A stretch of DNA of 64,000 nt from Ehretia macrophylla (taxonomy: Eukaryota; Streptophyta; Magnoliopsida; Boraginales; Ehretiaceae): the NCBI GenBank assembly GCA_037974665.1, contig CM075767.1:4048501-4112500 (forward strand), given 5' to 3'. Of the stretch, positions 9,235-21,492 are shown piece by piece (position 1 is the first letter of the stretch; each line of letters begins with the position of its first letter). A model generated the notes under the pieces. The model did not search any database. It was not told the DNA's origin and saw only the letters and a program-made list of their open reading frames with translations. The translations under genes and the position numbers were made by a program.

Positions 9235-11533
9235 TGTAATACCCGAGCCCGGAATGTGGAATTTTCTTGTTTATCTTTCTAAAAATTATATTTTCTTAAA
9301 TTCTTTGAGATTTAATTGTTATTTCTTTATTGTCGCAAAGTGCATTGTATATCGAGAGCGATAGTTAGAGGGTGTTTTCTAGTCCTCAACAAATAGTGAA
9401 AACTAGTGTTTAGTGTTTTAATTTTAGTGTTTTATTTATTGTTAGCTAGAATTAATTTGGTGATGGTTGTTATAGCTTTAAAATGCATAAAAATAGGCAA
9501 TTTGACCAACTTAAGTTAGTTGACCAAGGGCTTGACCATTTTGACCAAGGCTTGTCATCTTTTAAGCATCTAATACATTGCAAAAAAAAAAAACAAGCTG
9601 AAAAAAATAGAACAAGCAGGCCGAAACCAAGAGGAAAGAAAAAAAAAAGATTTTCAATCTTCAAACTTCCAATCTTCGCGTGAGCTTGCACGGGGTTGAT
9701 AGCGAGGCATCCAGCGTGGTTTTCTTAGCGACTAGGAGTGTCCAAGGTGAGGGAAGCACGTTATTTGCGCATTTTAATGTTATATGTCTCAACTTTAATG
9801 TTTTTGGGTTTTATCCGTAGTTTGTTATTTTAATCATTTTAATGCTTAAAGAATGTTCCTTGACAATTGTAGAACATGTATTTATAGATTTTTAACATTT
9901 TCTGCGTTTGAATATTGAGATTGTAATTTAAAATGTCAATTGAATAGTAAAATATGAATAGTAAACCCTCGAAACGTAGAAGTTGTTCCGTTATGCTTTC
10001 TGTTGATGTGAAAAGATGCTGGTTATGCTAGAATGCCTAAATGCATGGTTTGTTTGGGTTGTGTAATGGGAAAAATGAGAAAAATGCATTGGTGAAAGTC
10101 GGGGTCGTTTAGGTCGAGTTTGGCATTTTCTCGTTTTGCGTGATGGCATTGTCTCGGGAGGCCATGGAAGCACGTTTGGTATGGTTATGGCGTTGGTTGG
10201 GTGTTTGGATAGAGTAGTTGTAGTTCAAATGAGCAAAGGGAGAAATCGGGGCTTTGCGTGAATTCTAGGGTAAAGTAGGGTTTCGGGGTCTTTAGACGTG
10301 CCTTATGGTAACCTAGGAGGATTGGTGAAGTCGGTTTCCAGAACTCGTGGCTCGTTTGGAAATAGTAGCGTTTTGATAGTTGGGGTCGATTTGTGATTTT
10401 GCTTGTTATCTTAATGTTATGCCTATAGAATGTTTAATATTGCTTGATATGCTTGTTAGAGTTGATTTTGATTGAAATGCTTATCAACTGTTGCTATTGC
10501 GGGCGAGAGTAACCTACTTTGTTATTCTCCCACGTGTGGCTCTATTGCTTGATTGCTCGATTGTTGCATTGTATATTGTATTGCATTCATAGAGTCAGGG
10601 GCGGTGTGATGGGCCTCTCTGGGTAGCCTTGGGCTGCCAATGTTGGTTGCCCTAGCTCTGTGTCCTATTCCCTTTCTCGCTTGGGTTGCCTCCCAGGGAG
10701 ATTTGGGTCGTAGAATTGATGGATACTTCTGGGGTATTCCAAACTGAAGTTATAAGGTGGTTTGGGCCGACGCTTCGTCATCGAATTCGTGATTGAAAGT
10801 TGCTCGTGGAAAGTGAATCGTATCCTTTGAATGAGTGTTTATAGTTTTAATGCTTGTCTTGTTTTATTGTTGGCTTTGTTTGTATCTCTATATGATAATT
10901 GAATGAATTGCTTGGCTATTTGCATTGCATTCTCCTCTCATCTCCGTCCTTGAGACCATTTGCCCTCGCTGAGCAATAGTTTTTGCTCATTCCTTTCTAT
11001 ACCATATTTTTTACAGGAGTAGTTGAAGCTGATCCTCTTGAGGTAATTGAGGAGGAGGAGCAAGTGGAGGTGTTTCCTTGATAGCACTTCTTTGCTTAGC
11101 TGGTGGTTGGTTGCCAGACTTTTGTGCGAGCCATGCTTGATGTGTTTAATGCTTGGTCGTCGCTTTATTTTGAGGCTTGTAGCCTTGTATGTAGTTTCTA
11201 TTTTGAGGCCTAAATGGTCTTATGTTGTAAAAGTTTGAAGGATGTAAAGTTGTAAAGCTATACTCATGTGACTAGTAAGAAATGCATACTATTGGTTAAC
11301 TGTTTAGTGGCATAAATACTTGTGTAATATGCATGACATTTTTGGTTTGCAAAGTTGATAATGAGAAGATGTATGTTTTTTAAAAAAAAGTTGGCTTGTT
11401 TCAAATGTTTATTATGGAATTCGCAAGTATTATATTGAATGTAGGGTTTCGGATCGTCCACGGTACAGAGGAGACTCCGTCTGTGTGTCGGGTCCGGGCT
11501 TGGCCTTTTGCGGGGTCAGGTCGGGGCGTGACA
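9235..11533 (+). repeat. Tekay 3' LTR (2299 bp)
   Basis: It is the same LTR as 1984-4312 with one copy of the 28-bp tail unit. It keeps the structured block (10610-10760), the donor-like site (GT 9747-9748) and the acceptor-like site (AG 11015-11016). Confidence 0.93.
10970..11016 (+). promoter_or_regulatory. conserved LTR hairpin plus acceptor-like site (Tekay 3' LTR)
   Basis: TGAGCAA (10970-10976) pairs with TTGCTCA (10983-10989), followed by TTTACAG|G. It is identical to the 5' LTR copy. Confidence 0.6.
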
Positions 11534-11854
11534 AGGTGCATCTACTCTGGTTATCTTTTAATTTTCTTATTTGGTACTTGTTAGACTTCTATTGGAGATT
11601 CGTGTGTGGGGGGTATTCTTCTTGTCGTTATTGTGCGGTATTAGTGACATCTACAGTATCTTTGCTTCAGTCTTTAGCTGGTATTTTCTCGGCATTCTTG
11701 GGTGGAATTTCTATTGGGGTTTTCTTATGAGCATCCTTATTCACTATCTTGCCCAGCAACCGATGAAGATTAGTGAGAGTTGAGTTTCAGATGATGCTGA
11801 GTTCTATTGGAAGAAGAATTGCGAGGACGCAATTATTTTAAGGGGGGAAGGATG
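11534..11854 (+). other. LARD-A non-coding interior, part 2, with polypurine tract
   Basis: The interior resumes after the Tekay element with TTCTTATTTGG-like words and ends GCAATTATTTTAAGGGGGGAA directly before the LTR. The tract at about 11839-11852 is almost identical to the Tekay polypurine tract. The block 11690-11854 is about 90% alike to 26030-26191 in LARD-A2, so this end of the interior is conserved. Confidence 0.8.
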
Positions 11855-14533
11855 TGATAACCCGAACCCAGCATGCATTTAATGGCATTTAAATTGTATT
11901 TAATTAAGTGTTATCTTAAACAATTGCATTTGATTACGTGCTTATATTAACTTATTCAATTGTATCTTAACATTAACTTCATAATTCTTTAAAATATTCT
12001 AGAAATAGTTAAATTAATTATTTTTTTAAATGAATAATGATTATTTTGATTGTTTTGATTATTTTAATAATTGGTTTTAATTGTTTGCATTAAAATCACT
12101 CAGATTTCAAATAAATGCGAAAAGTAACTCCGAGCCGGAGTGAATTTTAAACTATTCTACTACTTTACTTTTCAAAAAAATTAAAGTTTTATACTATTGC
12201 TCATCACTTTATTAGCGATCGTTTATTGACCGTTCAATCGTAGCATTTCGAAAATGAAAGTTAGAAGAATATTTCTCGGATTTCGAAAATAATGTTTCTA
12301 GTTTAAATTAGCTAGTTTTAGTCGGTTTTCATTAAAATTGCATTGCTCTAACTTGAATTGGATTAAATGGCATCAAAATAAGCTTATTTGACCAATTTTA
12401 ACTTAATCTTGACCTTACAAAAGACCAAAATGCCCTTTGTCACCTTTTAAATAATAAAACAAGGCTAAAATCAAAAAAACAAAACCATAAATGCCATCCA
12501 TGTCCCCCCCATGGCCGAAAGCTTGAGGGAAAAGAAAAAAAAATTGTTTTGCATTTTCTCCTATAATCGTGCGTGGAATTGCTCGGGGGTCGTGGCTCGG
12601 GTCCTTGCGGGTCTTGGTTTTCAATCTCTGTGACAGTTTTTATGCTTTTGTGCATTTAAATTTGAATTTGAATTTTGTGTCAAATTTTTAGATTTGATAT
12701 ATAATGTGTTATAATGCCTGTAATTGCTTGATATAGCTTCCTTTGAGTTCGTAGAACGTTGTTTGATAGTTATTTAGCAATTTTTACGATCGAAATTGCG
12801 TATTTGAAATTGGGAAAAAATAATGAATAGTGAATTTTGAATAGTAAATCTTAGAATTTTGGATTTCGATCCGAATTGCGATTGCTTGATTTGGATAGGT
12901 GCCATTAGTGATAGAAAGATAAAATGTGCAATAAAAACGGACCGGCCTTTGATAAAATTAGAAATTAGACAAAGAAACGTAAATGGGCCATTTGACCAAA
13001 AGTTGACCGTGATAGAATTGAGTTAGGGGTTTTGCAATTGAGGGCATGGAAGCACTTTTGGCGCTGTTGTGGCGTTGATTGAATGACCGGTTAGCATAGC
13101 TGTAGTTCAAACACAGTAGGTGGACTTTCGGGCCTCGGGTGAGAAAGTGAAGTTTAGTGACATAGAAACGTGCCTTGTAGTGCCTAAGTGAATGTAGTGA
13201 AATCGGTTTCCTAATCCCGTAGTTCGTTTGCTCGTAATTGCCTTTGGAAGTTAGAGATTGAATAGTGATATTTGTCGTTTTCGTGTTTGAACTGCTATTA
13301 CTTGTTTAATTGGTGTTCTTGTTGATGTTAATGATAGTTGTGCTTGAAAAGTTAATTGAATGCTAGTATTGATTGTAAATGTTTGATATCTCGTTTATCG
13401 CCTCTAATCTATATTGTTGTGCTATCCCTCGTTTATCGCCTTGTATCGTGTCTTGCATTGCATAGTGTCAGGCGCGTGAGTGATGGGCCTCTCTGGGTAG
13501 TCTCGAGCTGCCAGTGTTAGTTGCTCTAGCTCCGTGTCCTATTCCCATTCTCGCTTGGGTTGCCTCCCAGGGAGATTTGGGTCGTAGAATTGATTGGATA
13601 CTTCCGGGGTATTCTAAACTGAAGTTATAAGGTGGTTGCGTGCTTATTGTCATCGTTATCAACATCAAGCTCGAGATTGATGTATCGCTCGTGAAATGGT
13701 ACATTGCTCGTATGAGTGAACCATAGCCTTCAGAGTGTGGTATAGCTTTGAATGGTTGTGTTAATGCTTTCTTGATTGTTTATTATATTGTCGTTTGTAT
13801 TGAATGCTTTCTTATTGACTTTATTGCTTAACTGTGTCTATTTGCATTGCACGACTTTCTTTCTCTCCACCTCGATATCTGTCTCGCCCTCACTGAGTAT
13901 ACGTGTTGTGTATACTCACTCCTCACCACCACATTTCAGGAAATGCCATGTTAGCTGGAAAGTTCGTGATTATGTGAAAGTTCGTGCTTGAAGAGTTGTC
14001 TTGCGTGCCTATGTGGCTTGAGTTGTCAAAGATGCAAAGATGTATGTTTCATGAGTTGTTTGTATTTAATGTTAAAAAGGAATGTAATATGAGTTTTCTA
14101 GGTTATTGAGGTGATTTGGAAAAGCTGGTTTATGTATTCAGATAGAATAGTTTAACTTTAATGTATGTTTGTAATGCCAAAAGAAAAGAGTTAGAATGGT
14201 ATGATAGTCTATTTTATGTAATGGGTTAGTGTAGTTTAATTGCCTAGCATGAATGTTCTTGTCAAAGATGAAAAGCGATAGGTTAGCTTTTAAATTGAAA
14301 TGTATATTTGGTTGTGTATGCTTGTCGAGAACCAAGGCTTGGATGGCCTTGAGGTGTTTGTATGGTTGGACACGATGCTGGTCGACTTATATACTATTTC
14401 AGGTTTTACATTTTGCCTAGAAATAGGGGAGACTCCGTCCGTCTTTCCCTAAAATTTTGCCCGGGTTTGGAATTGGGTTGTGATTAGATTGATTGATAGA
14501 ACTCCCGGTCTCGAGAGGGATCGGGGTGTTACA
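11855..14533 (+). repeat. LARD-A 3' LTR (2679 bp)
   Basis: It starts TGATAACCCGAACC and ends GGGGTGTTACA. It contains the structured block (13484-13637), a weaker donor-like GTGACA (12630), and a hairpin followed by TTTCAG|G (13938-13939). The tail carries GGGGAGACTCCGTCCGT, shared with the LARD-A2 LTR and, as GAGGAGACTCCGTC, with the Tekay LTR. The next bases, TTCAT, would be the target duplication; its partner is outside the window. Confidence 0.92.
13894..13939 (+). promoter_or_regulatory. conserved LTR hairpin plus acceptor-like site (LARD-A 3' LTR)
   Basis: TGAGTATAC (13894-13902) pairs with GTATACTCA (13910-13918), followed by TTTCAG|GAAATG. Confidence 0.6.
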
Positions 14534-14967
14534 TTCATACTTGATGTTCTTATTAAATTTATATTGAAGCTTCTTATATGAAGTATTTCCTAAATATTAT
14601 TTGCGGCATTGTTACTTGGAATCTTATTGGAGACTTTTCCATGCGACATTTCTATATGGAATTCTTATATTGGTATTCGAATAAAAAGGAGCTTCTATTC
14701 TGAAGAATTCTATTCAGACTTTTGAGTTGGTGCTCGTAAACGGAGCCTTATTTTGGTGTCCTTGTTCATGATTTATCATTTGGAATTCTTGTTGGCTACT
14801 TGCTGGGATTTCTATTTGAAAGTTCTTATTGGTTTCCTTGGTACTTCTCCTTGGTATATTCAGTAGTATTCACATTCAAGGTTCTTATCCAGGGAGTTCA
14901 GAGTGTTTGTGTGGAGTTCTCTTGAAAGAAGTAATTGCGAGGCAAAATTGTTTGAAGGAGGGGAGAG
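14534..14967 (+). other. LARD-B interior, 3' end only
   Basis: This is non-coding, with the same degenerate TTCTTATTGG / GGAATTCTT texture as LARD-A (for example 14615-14665 and 14770-14870). It ends in a purine run GAAGGAGGGGAGAG (about 14954-14967) directly before the LTR, as expected of a polypurine tract. Its 5' side is cut by the LARD-A insertion. Confidence 0.7.
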
Positions 14968-17900
14968 TGTGACACACAGACCCAGGATGTAACGAATAGT
15001 GCCTACTTGCATGTATTTATGTGTTTACTTTAAATGTTTGGTTGTAATTACATGTTTATGTTAATTTATTCATTTATTTACACTATTTTCATATTTTTTG
15101 AAATACGTGCAAATAATATTTAGTAAATTTAAATGAGGCAATTACCTTGGTAAAATAATTATTAAAAATTATTTTATTGCATTTAGGTACTAGTTTACAT
15201 TATTTTCAATTAATTAAATAAGTAGCACCTGAGCCCGGGTTAAATTTTCAAGTCTTCTATTTTTCTAAAATTTTATTTTTCTCATGTTACTTGGTATTTA
15301 TTTAGTATTTGTTCACCGAAAGTATGTGCATAGAATAACTAGAACATGAGATATAAAATAGTTGTATCCCCGAGTGAATAATATAAACTATAATGCATTT
15401 TGGGCCATTTGGTACTAGATTTCTCTAAAGTCTAAAGCCTAATCTTCTATCTACATATAAATACATAAAATAAATATTTTATTTACTATAATTCACCTTA
15501 CTAATATTTTAATTAATTTAAATTTATTATTTGAATGTGAAGTCTCGGACCTGAGAATAATTATTTTTAATATTATCACCATTTACTTTTATTTAAAATA
15601 TATTTAATTGATCTACGAAAATTAATTAATTATGATTTTTATTATTTATATTTATTTAAATTATATTTATATAACTTTCCTGGGACCATTATCTTATTAT
15701 TTTACTTATTTAAATTATTTTACATACCTTTTTATTAATTTGCTTTACTATTCGAATAGGAAGCCCAAGCCGGGATCTGAACAAGCTAGTTATTATTTTA
15801 ATAATCATATTTATTTATTTATTTTTTCTACAGACCCAAACGAGCTGGCTTAATATTTTTAGTAAAAAAATTTATTTAATTGGCCCGGACTTGAACATGC
15901 TATCTTAATATTTTTAATAATAAATGTATTTATGTGAATTTCAACTCACTATCAGAAATGATTATCTTATATTTATTATTTATTTATATTTAACTGATTT
16001 ATATTTCACGAGCCCGAAGATGATTTTAGTTTAATTTATTTATTTTATCTGCTTTAATAATTACCTTACAAGGATTATTCTGTTAATTCGATCAGTGTTA
16101 TTTATGTGCACTGCATGCCCGGGAGGGTAGAATTAAGCGATTTTGATATGTTCAAGCTTAGGTGTTATTTTACTCGGGCCTAGTTTTTATTTCGTTTAAA
16201 CATTAGTAGACATTTTAAATGCATTAATTTAATCTTTCCATTAGTTAGTTAGTTTTAGTTTTTACATAAGAAAAAAAAAGAATGAAAGCCAACCAAAGTC
16301 AACCCGTGAAAATCTAATGTATTGGCTTAGTTTATTTTGTTAGTTATTTTAGCTTTTGTTAGTCTAGTCATCAAGGCTATTTAACAAAGCAAGTGAATTA
16401 TTGTTTTGGGGTAGATTCAGCCGAAACGAAACAAAGCAAGAAAAAAAAAACGTGAAGAACTGTCGGGTTCTAGAAGGAAAAAAAGGGAAAACACTTAAGG
16501 ATTTTGGATTTTGGAGCAAGATCAAGGTGATTGCTAGAGGATTAAGCTAGTTCCTTGTGTGTTTAAGCTTCTTGGAGGTGAGAAAAATTTCATATTTTGT
16601 GCATGTTTAAATTCTAGGGTTTATAGTGAATTCTTACAATTGTTGATTATTGTTATATTTTTGCTTAGAAATGCTCGTAGTACCTCTTATTATGCTTAGA
16701 GAACACTCTTTTATGGTTTATTAGCCTTTGTTATGGTTAGAATTAAAGATTGTTTGAAGCTTGTAGGGAGATGATGACTAGTGACAAAATTTAGGGTTTT
16801 GCTATAACTTGCTAATTAGAGTGGATTGATGCTTCATTTAGATGCTCTAGACGTTATTGAAACTAGTTAGAAGCTCACGCGTAGTTAAAGTGCCTGAAAT
16901 TGAGTTAAAATGCAAATTAGCTAACTTTTTAAAAAGGGGGTTTTTCACGAAATATAATCCGGGCTCATTTGGACTTTGGATTAGGTATCCTTGGGGCATG
17001 AAAGCACTTTTAGTGCTTTCGTTACATGAAATTGGGGTCCGGATATGGTAGGTGTAGTTAAAATCCGCTCGGGGCATTCCTGAGCTTTTGTCTCCAAAAC
17101 GGGTTTTTATGGCCTTGATAGGTGTCTTTTGGCTTAATTAGGAATGTAGAATGATTAGATTGTGGTTTTGTAACTTTGAAATGCGTATAGGAGAAGAATA
17201 ACTTGGTTAAAGAAATAGGAAAAGTAGTATTTGACTACTTTGATGCTTATAAGTGTTTGTAGATGTGTTATTATGTACTTATATGATTATTTAAAGTGTA
17301 ATTGAGCTATTTGAGAAGGTTGTGGGAAAAGATAAGTTGATTGCCTCTTTTGGGATTAGAACCTTGAATCTCGTATGAAAGTAAAATTGCTTAGTTGTCA
17401 AAGGAGAAATAATGTCAAAGTTTAATTAAATGTTGGAGATTGCTTTCTAATTGATTGATTAAGTGTTTATATGCATTTGTATAGCATGTGTATACCCTAT
17501 TGGTGAGGTTTGTGATTTGAGTTGCTTAGCTACCTTGTTGGGATATGTGCATATTTTGATTGTATTGTTATATTACTTCTAAATTGTAACTATATGCGAG
17601 GGCATTAATGAGTTAAATGCATGCTAGAAAATGAGAGGTACATGATAATTGTATTATATTATAAGTTTAAAGTGTAGTCACTTTTTTTGCTATAAGGTGG
17701 AATGATTCATTACCTAGGCTATTAGAATTCTAGTGTAGTGAATGTCATTTGCAAGATCAAAGAAATGATTTAAAGTACTTGCACAGTATTATGTGAGGAT
17801 ATGTTGTACCTTGTCTATATGGTTGTACTGTTCTTATTACACGTTAGTGTCTTGGAATTGGTCAACTAATAATTAATTACGCTTATGTGGAGTGTTTATT

Positions 17901-19130
17901 TAGTTGGAGAAGATTGTGAGTTGAGCCATTAATGTGATTTTATTGTGTTGGTTACGAATGTCTCTAGGAGATTCTTTGTGATAAGTATATGTTCTATTAC
18001 ATGCTAAGGTTGATCCATTAAGCCAATCCAAGGTGTTGAAAGTAGACTGACGCTAGTTCTTTTATCCTTTAGCTACTTGGTAGAGGTGAGGGAGTCTTCA
18101 TCTCTTCTGTGCATCTTAACTTGATTTATTGTTTCTAAATTGCATTATTTAGTAATTGATAAAGTTTATATGTATTATTTTACTTGCTATCTTGAGTCTT
18201 TTCATGTTATTTATGATTAAGAGCAAGGGCGGCCTACTTTGTCGTTCCTCTTACGTGATTTGATATTCTCGTTTCTCGTGATCTTGACCCGGGGTTGAGT
18301 AATATTTTCAGACATGGTAGCGTCGAAAAACATGGGCGGCATCGGGCTTGCCATGCTCCCTCAACTACCATGGTGCCTATTCCTTTTCTCTCGCTGAGTA
18401 TAGTCCACTACCCCAGAGGCGTGGTTCACCTGCTGGGCATACGGACTTACCTCCGGAGAAAGGGTCGTAGGATCGGGGTACATTCGGAGTACCCCATTTT
18501 GGAAGAATAAGGGTTTTACCGGCACTTGCTTGAAGATCTTGGTTCGTGGCTCGTGATGGAAGACAAGTGGAACCGTATCCTTTATATACGTGATTAAATA
18601 CTTGTCCATTTAGCTTTGTTCCTTGGTGTTGAAAATGTTGTCATCTTGTTGCATATCATGTAGCACTTCCCTATTTACTGCATCACCTCCCTCACTGAGT
18701 AACTTTGGTTACTCATTCCTTGTTTTAACATGTTTCAGGAAAAACTGTGGTTGGATACTATGTGCTGGTCTATGTGCAGGAAATGCAAGTTGCTGGTTGT
18801 ATGTGTTTTGTTTTGAGATTATGAAACCTTGTGTATGTTTCTATTGTCTAAAAGGTTGTAACATAAAGTAAAGCTTGTATTCTTGTATAAGTTAAGAACT
18901 GTAGGTGGGTTGTAATAACTTCAATGGTTTATTTGATTGCCTAGTTAGTTGCATGCTTGTGTGAATGGTATTGTACCATGTAGTTGGATTGTAGTTTTGA
19001 GGATAAGTGACTGCTTGCAAGTGAACTAATAGCCCTATAAACAAGGGAGACTATGTTCGTTTTCCCTCATTTTTTGTGACCTCGGGTATTAGAACGGGGC
19101 TTCGGTCTCGTGAGCGATTGGGGCGTTACA
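14968..19130 (+). repeat. LARD-B 3' LTR, unusually long (4163 bp)
   Basis: It begins TGTGACACACAGACCC after a polypurine tract and ends TTGGGGCGTTACA, giving TG...CA termini. It contains a TATA-like CTATTTAAC near 16377, an A-rich leader, a donor-like GGAG|GTGAGA (GT 16578-16579), an 8-bp stem CATGGTAG (18313-18320) / CTACCATG (18365-18372), and a hairpin plus TTTCAG|G acceptor (18737-18738). The tail keeps GGGAGACTATGTTCGTTTTCC. No second copy is present, so the boundaries rest on termini, tract and shared layout. I see no gene in it. Confidence 0.75.
18696..18738 (+). promoter_or_regulatory. conserved LTR hairpin plus acceptor-like site (LARD-B)
   Basis: TGAGTAAC (18696-18703) pairs perfectly with GTTACTCA (18708-18715), followed by ATTCC, a T-rich stretch and TTTCAG|GAA. 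The stem differs at several positions from Tekay and LARD-A yet stays fully paired. Confidence 0.6.
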
Positions 19131-20990
19131 CGTGGCATGATAAATAATCGGTATTTTCCTATTTTGCTCAACAATATTACTCTTCTACAAATATATCTGT
19201 GAAATTCACATTTGTCTTCCATCCATATGAGTTTTCTTTATTTATAGAAGATACATTCATTGTGTTAGTTGTTACTTAATGTGGTTTATTTATGAGATAT
19301 GACGTTGATTTGAGGTGACTAATTCATTAATACTTCATTTTGCCAAGTTAATAAACAAAGATTTCATTTAAAATTGAATACGATCAATTGATAAGACTTG
19401 TAACTATGTTTTAAGCGATGAAGACATTGAAAATTATGCTATTAGTGTACAAAAATGATTAATCATAGAGTCTTCGGATGTATAATTAAGGTTATTCGAT
19501 TTTCACTCACAATCCCTTTTTGATGGGTATTAATAATCTGCCGAGTCCAGGAGCCTTAGGGAGCAATAGTGACGGTTTGTGATTGCAAACAATAATCAAT
19601 TTAAATCAAGAAATACATAATAAGTGGCAAAAAGAATAAATTAAATTTTGGATTGATTTTGCGTCCAAATATTTAGATATGATGTGAAATTAAACGTTAC
19701 TGCAGTTAATAATAATTATTTGTAAATCATACTTATATCATATTTCAGATCAGTGTAAGAACATCACAATATCCCTTACCAAAAACTCATGAAACATTTC
19801 ATGGCATCACACAAAATCCATTTCTTGCATAGTTTTCTTAAGCCATTTATCAAGAACGCATTTTTAACCTAGCCCATTTTGATATAAACACAATGGAAGT
19901 TTCAAACAAATAGTACGGTGGAGAAAATAGTGATGATGATCAAATTTTAGATGTCAAATTAGTTGTATTACTTAATTTAATGATAGTTTGTTACTTATGC
20001 AAAATAATTTACATCAATTTAACCATGTCCAATTTAGACAATACTTATATCATCTTTATACCATTTTTTATTCATGTCCAATTTAGTCAATTTGGCACAT
20101 GTTTATGTGGGCTCATATCAAGGTTGAGTTGGTATTTTTACTCAACGTTGTGACCCCACTTATGATAATTGATTGTCAAATTGTCAATTTTTTAATCTAC
20201 GTGGCTGCGACAGAGTTGCCATAGCCTTACAGAAGAATTTTCCTTTCTTTGGAGGTTGTGTTTCCATTTTAGAGGTATGATGTTTTTGAGGTGACAGATG
20301 CTGTCACTTTTCTCAATTTTCATCTTGTCAAAAATATATGGAAGACCGTATAACTAATGAAATATTCTACGATCCGGGGCGCAGGCTTCGGGGTTCAACG
20401 TTCTTGCGACACATGGTTGTGGGACTGGAGTGCATCAATGGTGTAACAATTAGGATAAAGACAAAAGAGCTAGTAAATGTCTTTTATACCCCTCTACACG
20501 TGGCAGTGGAACCGGGTAGCTCTTGATGTGGTTAGAATGCCCAAGATGTTTAATAATGATGAAATATCTATTATGCCTCATGGTGGATATCTAAAATATT
20601 CTGAGTAAAGACAAAATAATGGACAATTTACCAAAAAGGACATAGGTGAGTAATGACAAAATAGTGCTAAATGACGAGCAAGGACATAGAAATGAAATGA
20701 CGAAAAAGGACAAATGATAAATTACAAAAAAAATGATAAGATATTTAAATATACTATAAGCTACTTGGATAAATTAGAATGAAAGAACATATAAAATTAA
20801 ACAAATAACTAAAATTAAATTATGTACTTTATATTACACATATGATATTTTATAATCTTTTTCTTAATAACTCAGTCAAATAATGTTATTGTAAAATTAT
20901 TAGTAACTAATTTATTGAATTTGTATTGTTAATAGCGTAGTCATAAATAGAAATAATGGTGAGAAACTTACCATATACAATCTCTTAATT

Positions 20991-21083
20991 TTGGTAGACA
21001 TTGAAATTTATAGAGGACTTAATGCATGTAATGACCAAAGCACTCATGATTCGGTCATACTAGATTTTATGACCTAGTAGGAG
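20991..21083 (+). repeat. 93-bp direct repeat, copy 1
   Basis: Shares TTTTATGACCTAGTAGGAG and AGCACTCATGATTCGGT with copy 2 at 21400-21492, in the same order and spacing. The repeats are about 409 bp apart. Confidence 0.75.
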
Positions 21084-21099
21084 GACGAGTCTCGTTGGC

Positions 21100-21250
21100 C
21101 ATACGGCCCCGTGGTTTGATCTACTAGTAAATATTTGATATGTCCCTTAAAATAAGACATAATGCAAGTAAATTAATTATGAAAATGATGCTTAATAATC
21201 ATTTTAATTGCAGTTAAGATACACGGAACTAATTTTATCTTACATAGGAC
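21100..21250. repeat. dispersed repeat, copy 1
   Basis: From GTTGGCCATA to TTATCTTACATAG this resembles 50735-50897 in the same orientation, with scattered differences. The family is unknown. Confidence 0.6.
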
Positions 21251-21399
21251 GAATATAAGATGTTAATTAACTACAATTATTTGGTGTACAAAGTTGTTTA
21301 AATTTGTTTTTAATCACTTGCATACACGGAAATAACATGTGATTATGAACCTTTTACATTAAAATTATCATTCCTAATTCCCAATATGATATCCCATAC

Positions 21400-21492
21400 T
21401 TGGTCGACATTGAAAATTATAAAGCCCCCAATACATGTAATGACCAGAGCACTCATGATTCGGTGATACTAGATTTTATGACCTAGTAGGAG
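21400..21492 (+). repeat. 93-bp direct repeat, copy 2, abutting LTR C
   Basis: Second copy of the repeat at 20991-21083. It stops exactly at the TG start of LTR C (21493), where the copies diverge after AGTAGGAG. Confidence 0.75.

Larger units (their letters stand above)
1984..11533 (+). mobile_element. Tekay/Del-type Ty3-gypsy chromovirus, nearly complete, nested in LARD-A
   Basis: The order is LTR, PBS, gag with two zinc knuckles, protease, RT, RNase H, integrase, chromodomain-like tail, PPT, LTR. Both LTRs start TGTAATACCCG and end GTGACA. Flanking pentamers are AGGTA (1979-1983) and AGGTG (11534-11538), a 5-bp target duplication with one mismatch. Removing 1984-11538 rejoins the LARD-A interior. 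The LTRs differ by roughly 2.5% over the first 560 bp compared by eye, so the insertion is fairly recent. The polyprotein frame is continuous but carries 12 stops. Confidence 0.95.
1..14533 (+). mobile_element. LARD-A: non-autonomous LTR retrotransposon, 5' end outside the window
   Basis: This is an LTR element with no coding capacity of its own. The 3' part of its 5' LTR (1-641) matches 13893-14533 of its 3' LTR with no length difference and about 11 substitutions counted by eye (roughly 1.7%). After the 5' LTR come a primer-binding site and about 1.3 kb of non-coding interior, interrupted at 1984 by a nested Tekay element and resuming at 11534 up to a polypurine tract. With the nest removed, the interior is about 1.66 kb, shorter than one LTR. 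A long LTR with a non-coding interior fits the class called LARD (large retrotransposon derivative). The upstream target duplication is outside the window, so the boundary cannot be fully proved. Confidence 0.85.
19131..21492 (+). other. unassigned AT-rich DNA between LTRs
   Basis: I recognise no gene here. A 62-codon open frame at 20338-20526 matches no family I know. 20590-20730 is A-rich with a repeated GACAAAA / GGACA word. 20991-21083 and 21400-21492 are direct repeats, and 21100-21250 resembles 50735-50897 elsewhere in the window. Confidence 0.5.

Noticed and set aside
20338-20526. 62-codon open frame as a gene
   Set aside because: No recognisable domain, no supporting context, and length expected by chance in this much sequence.
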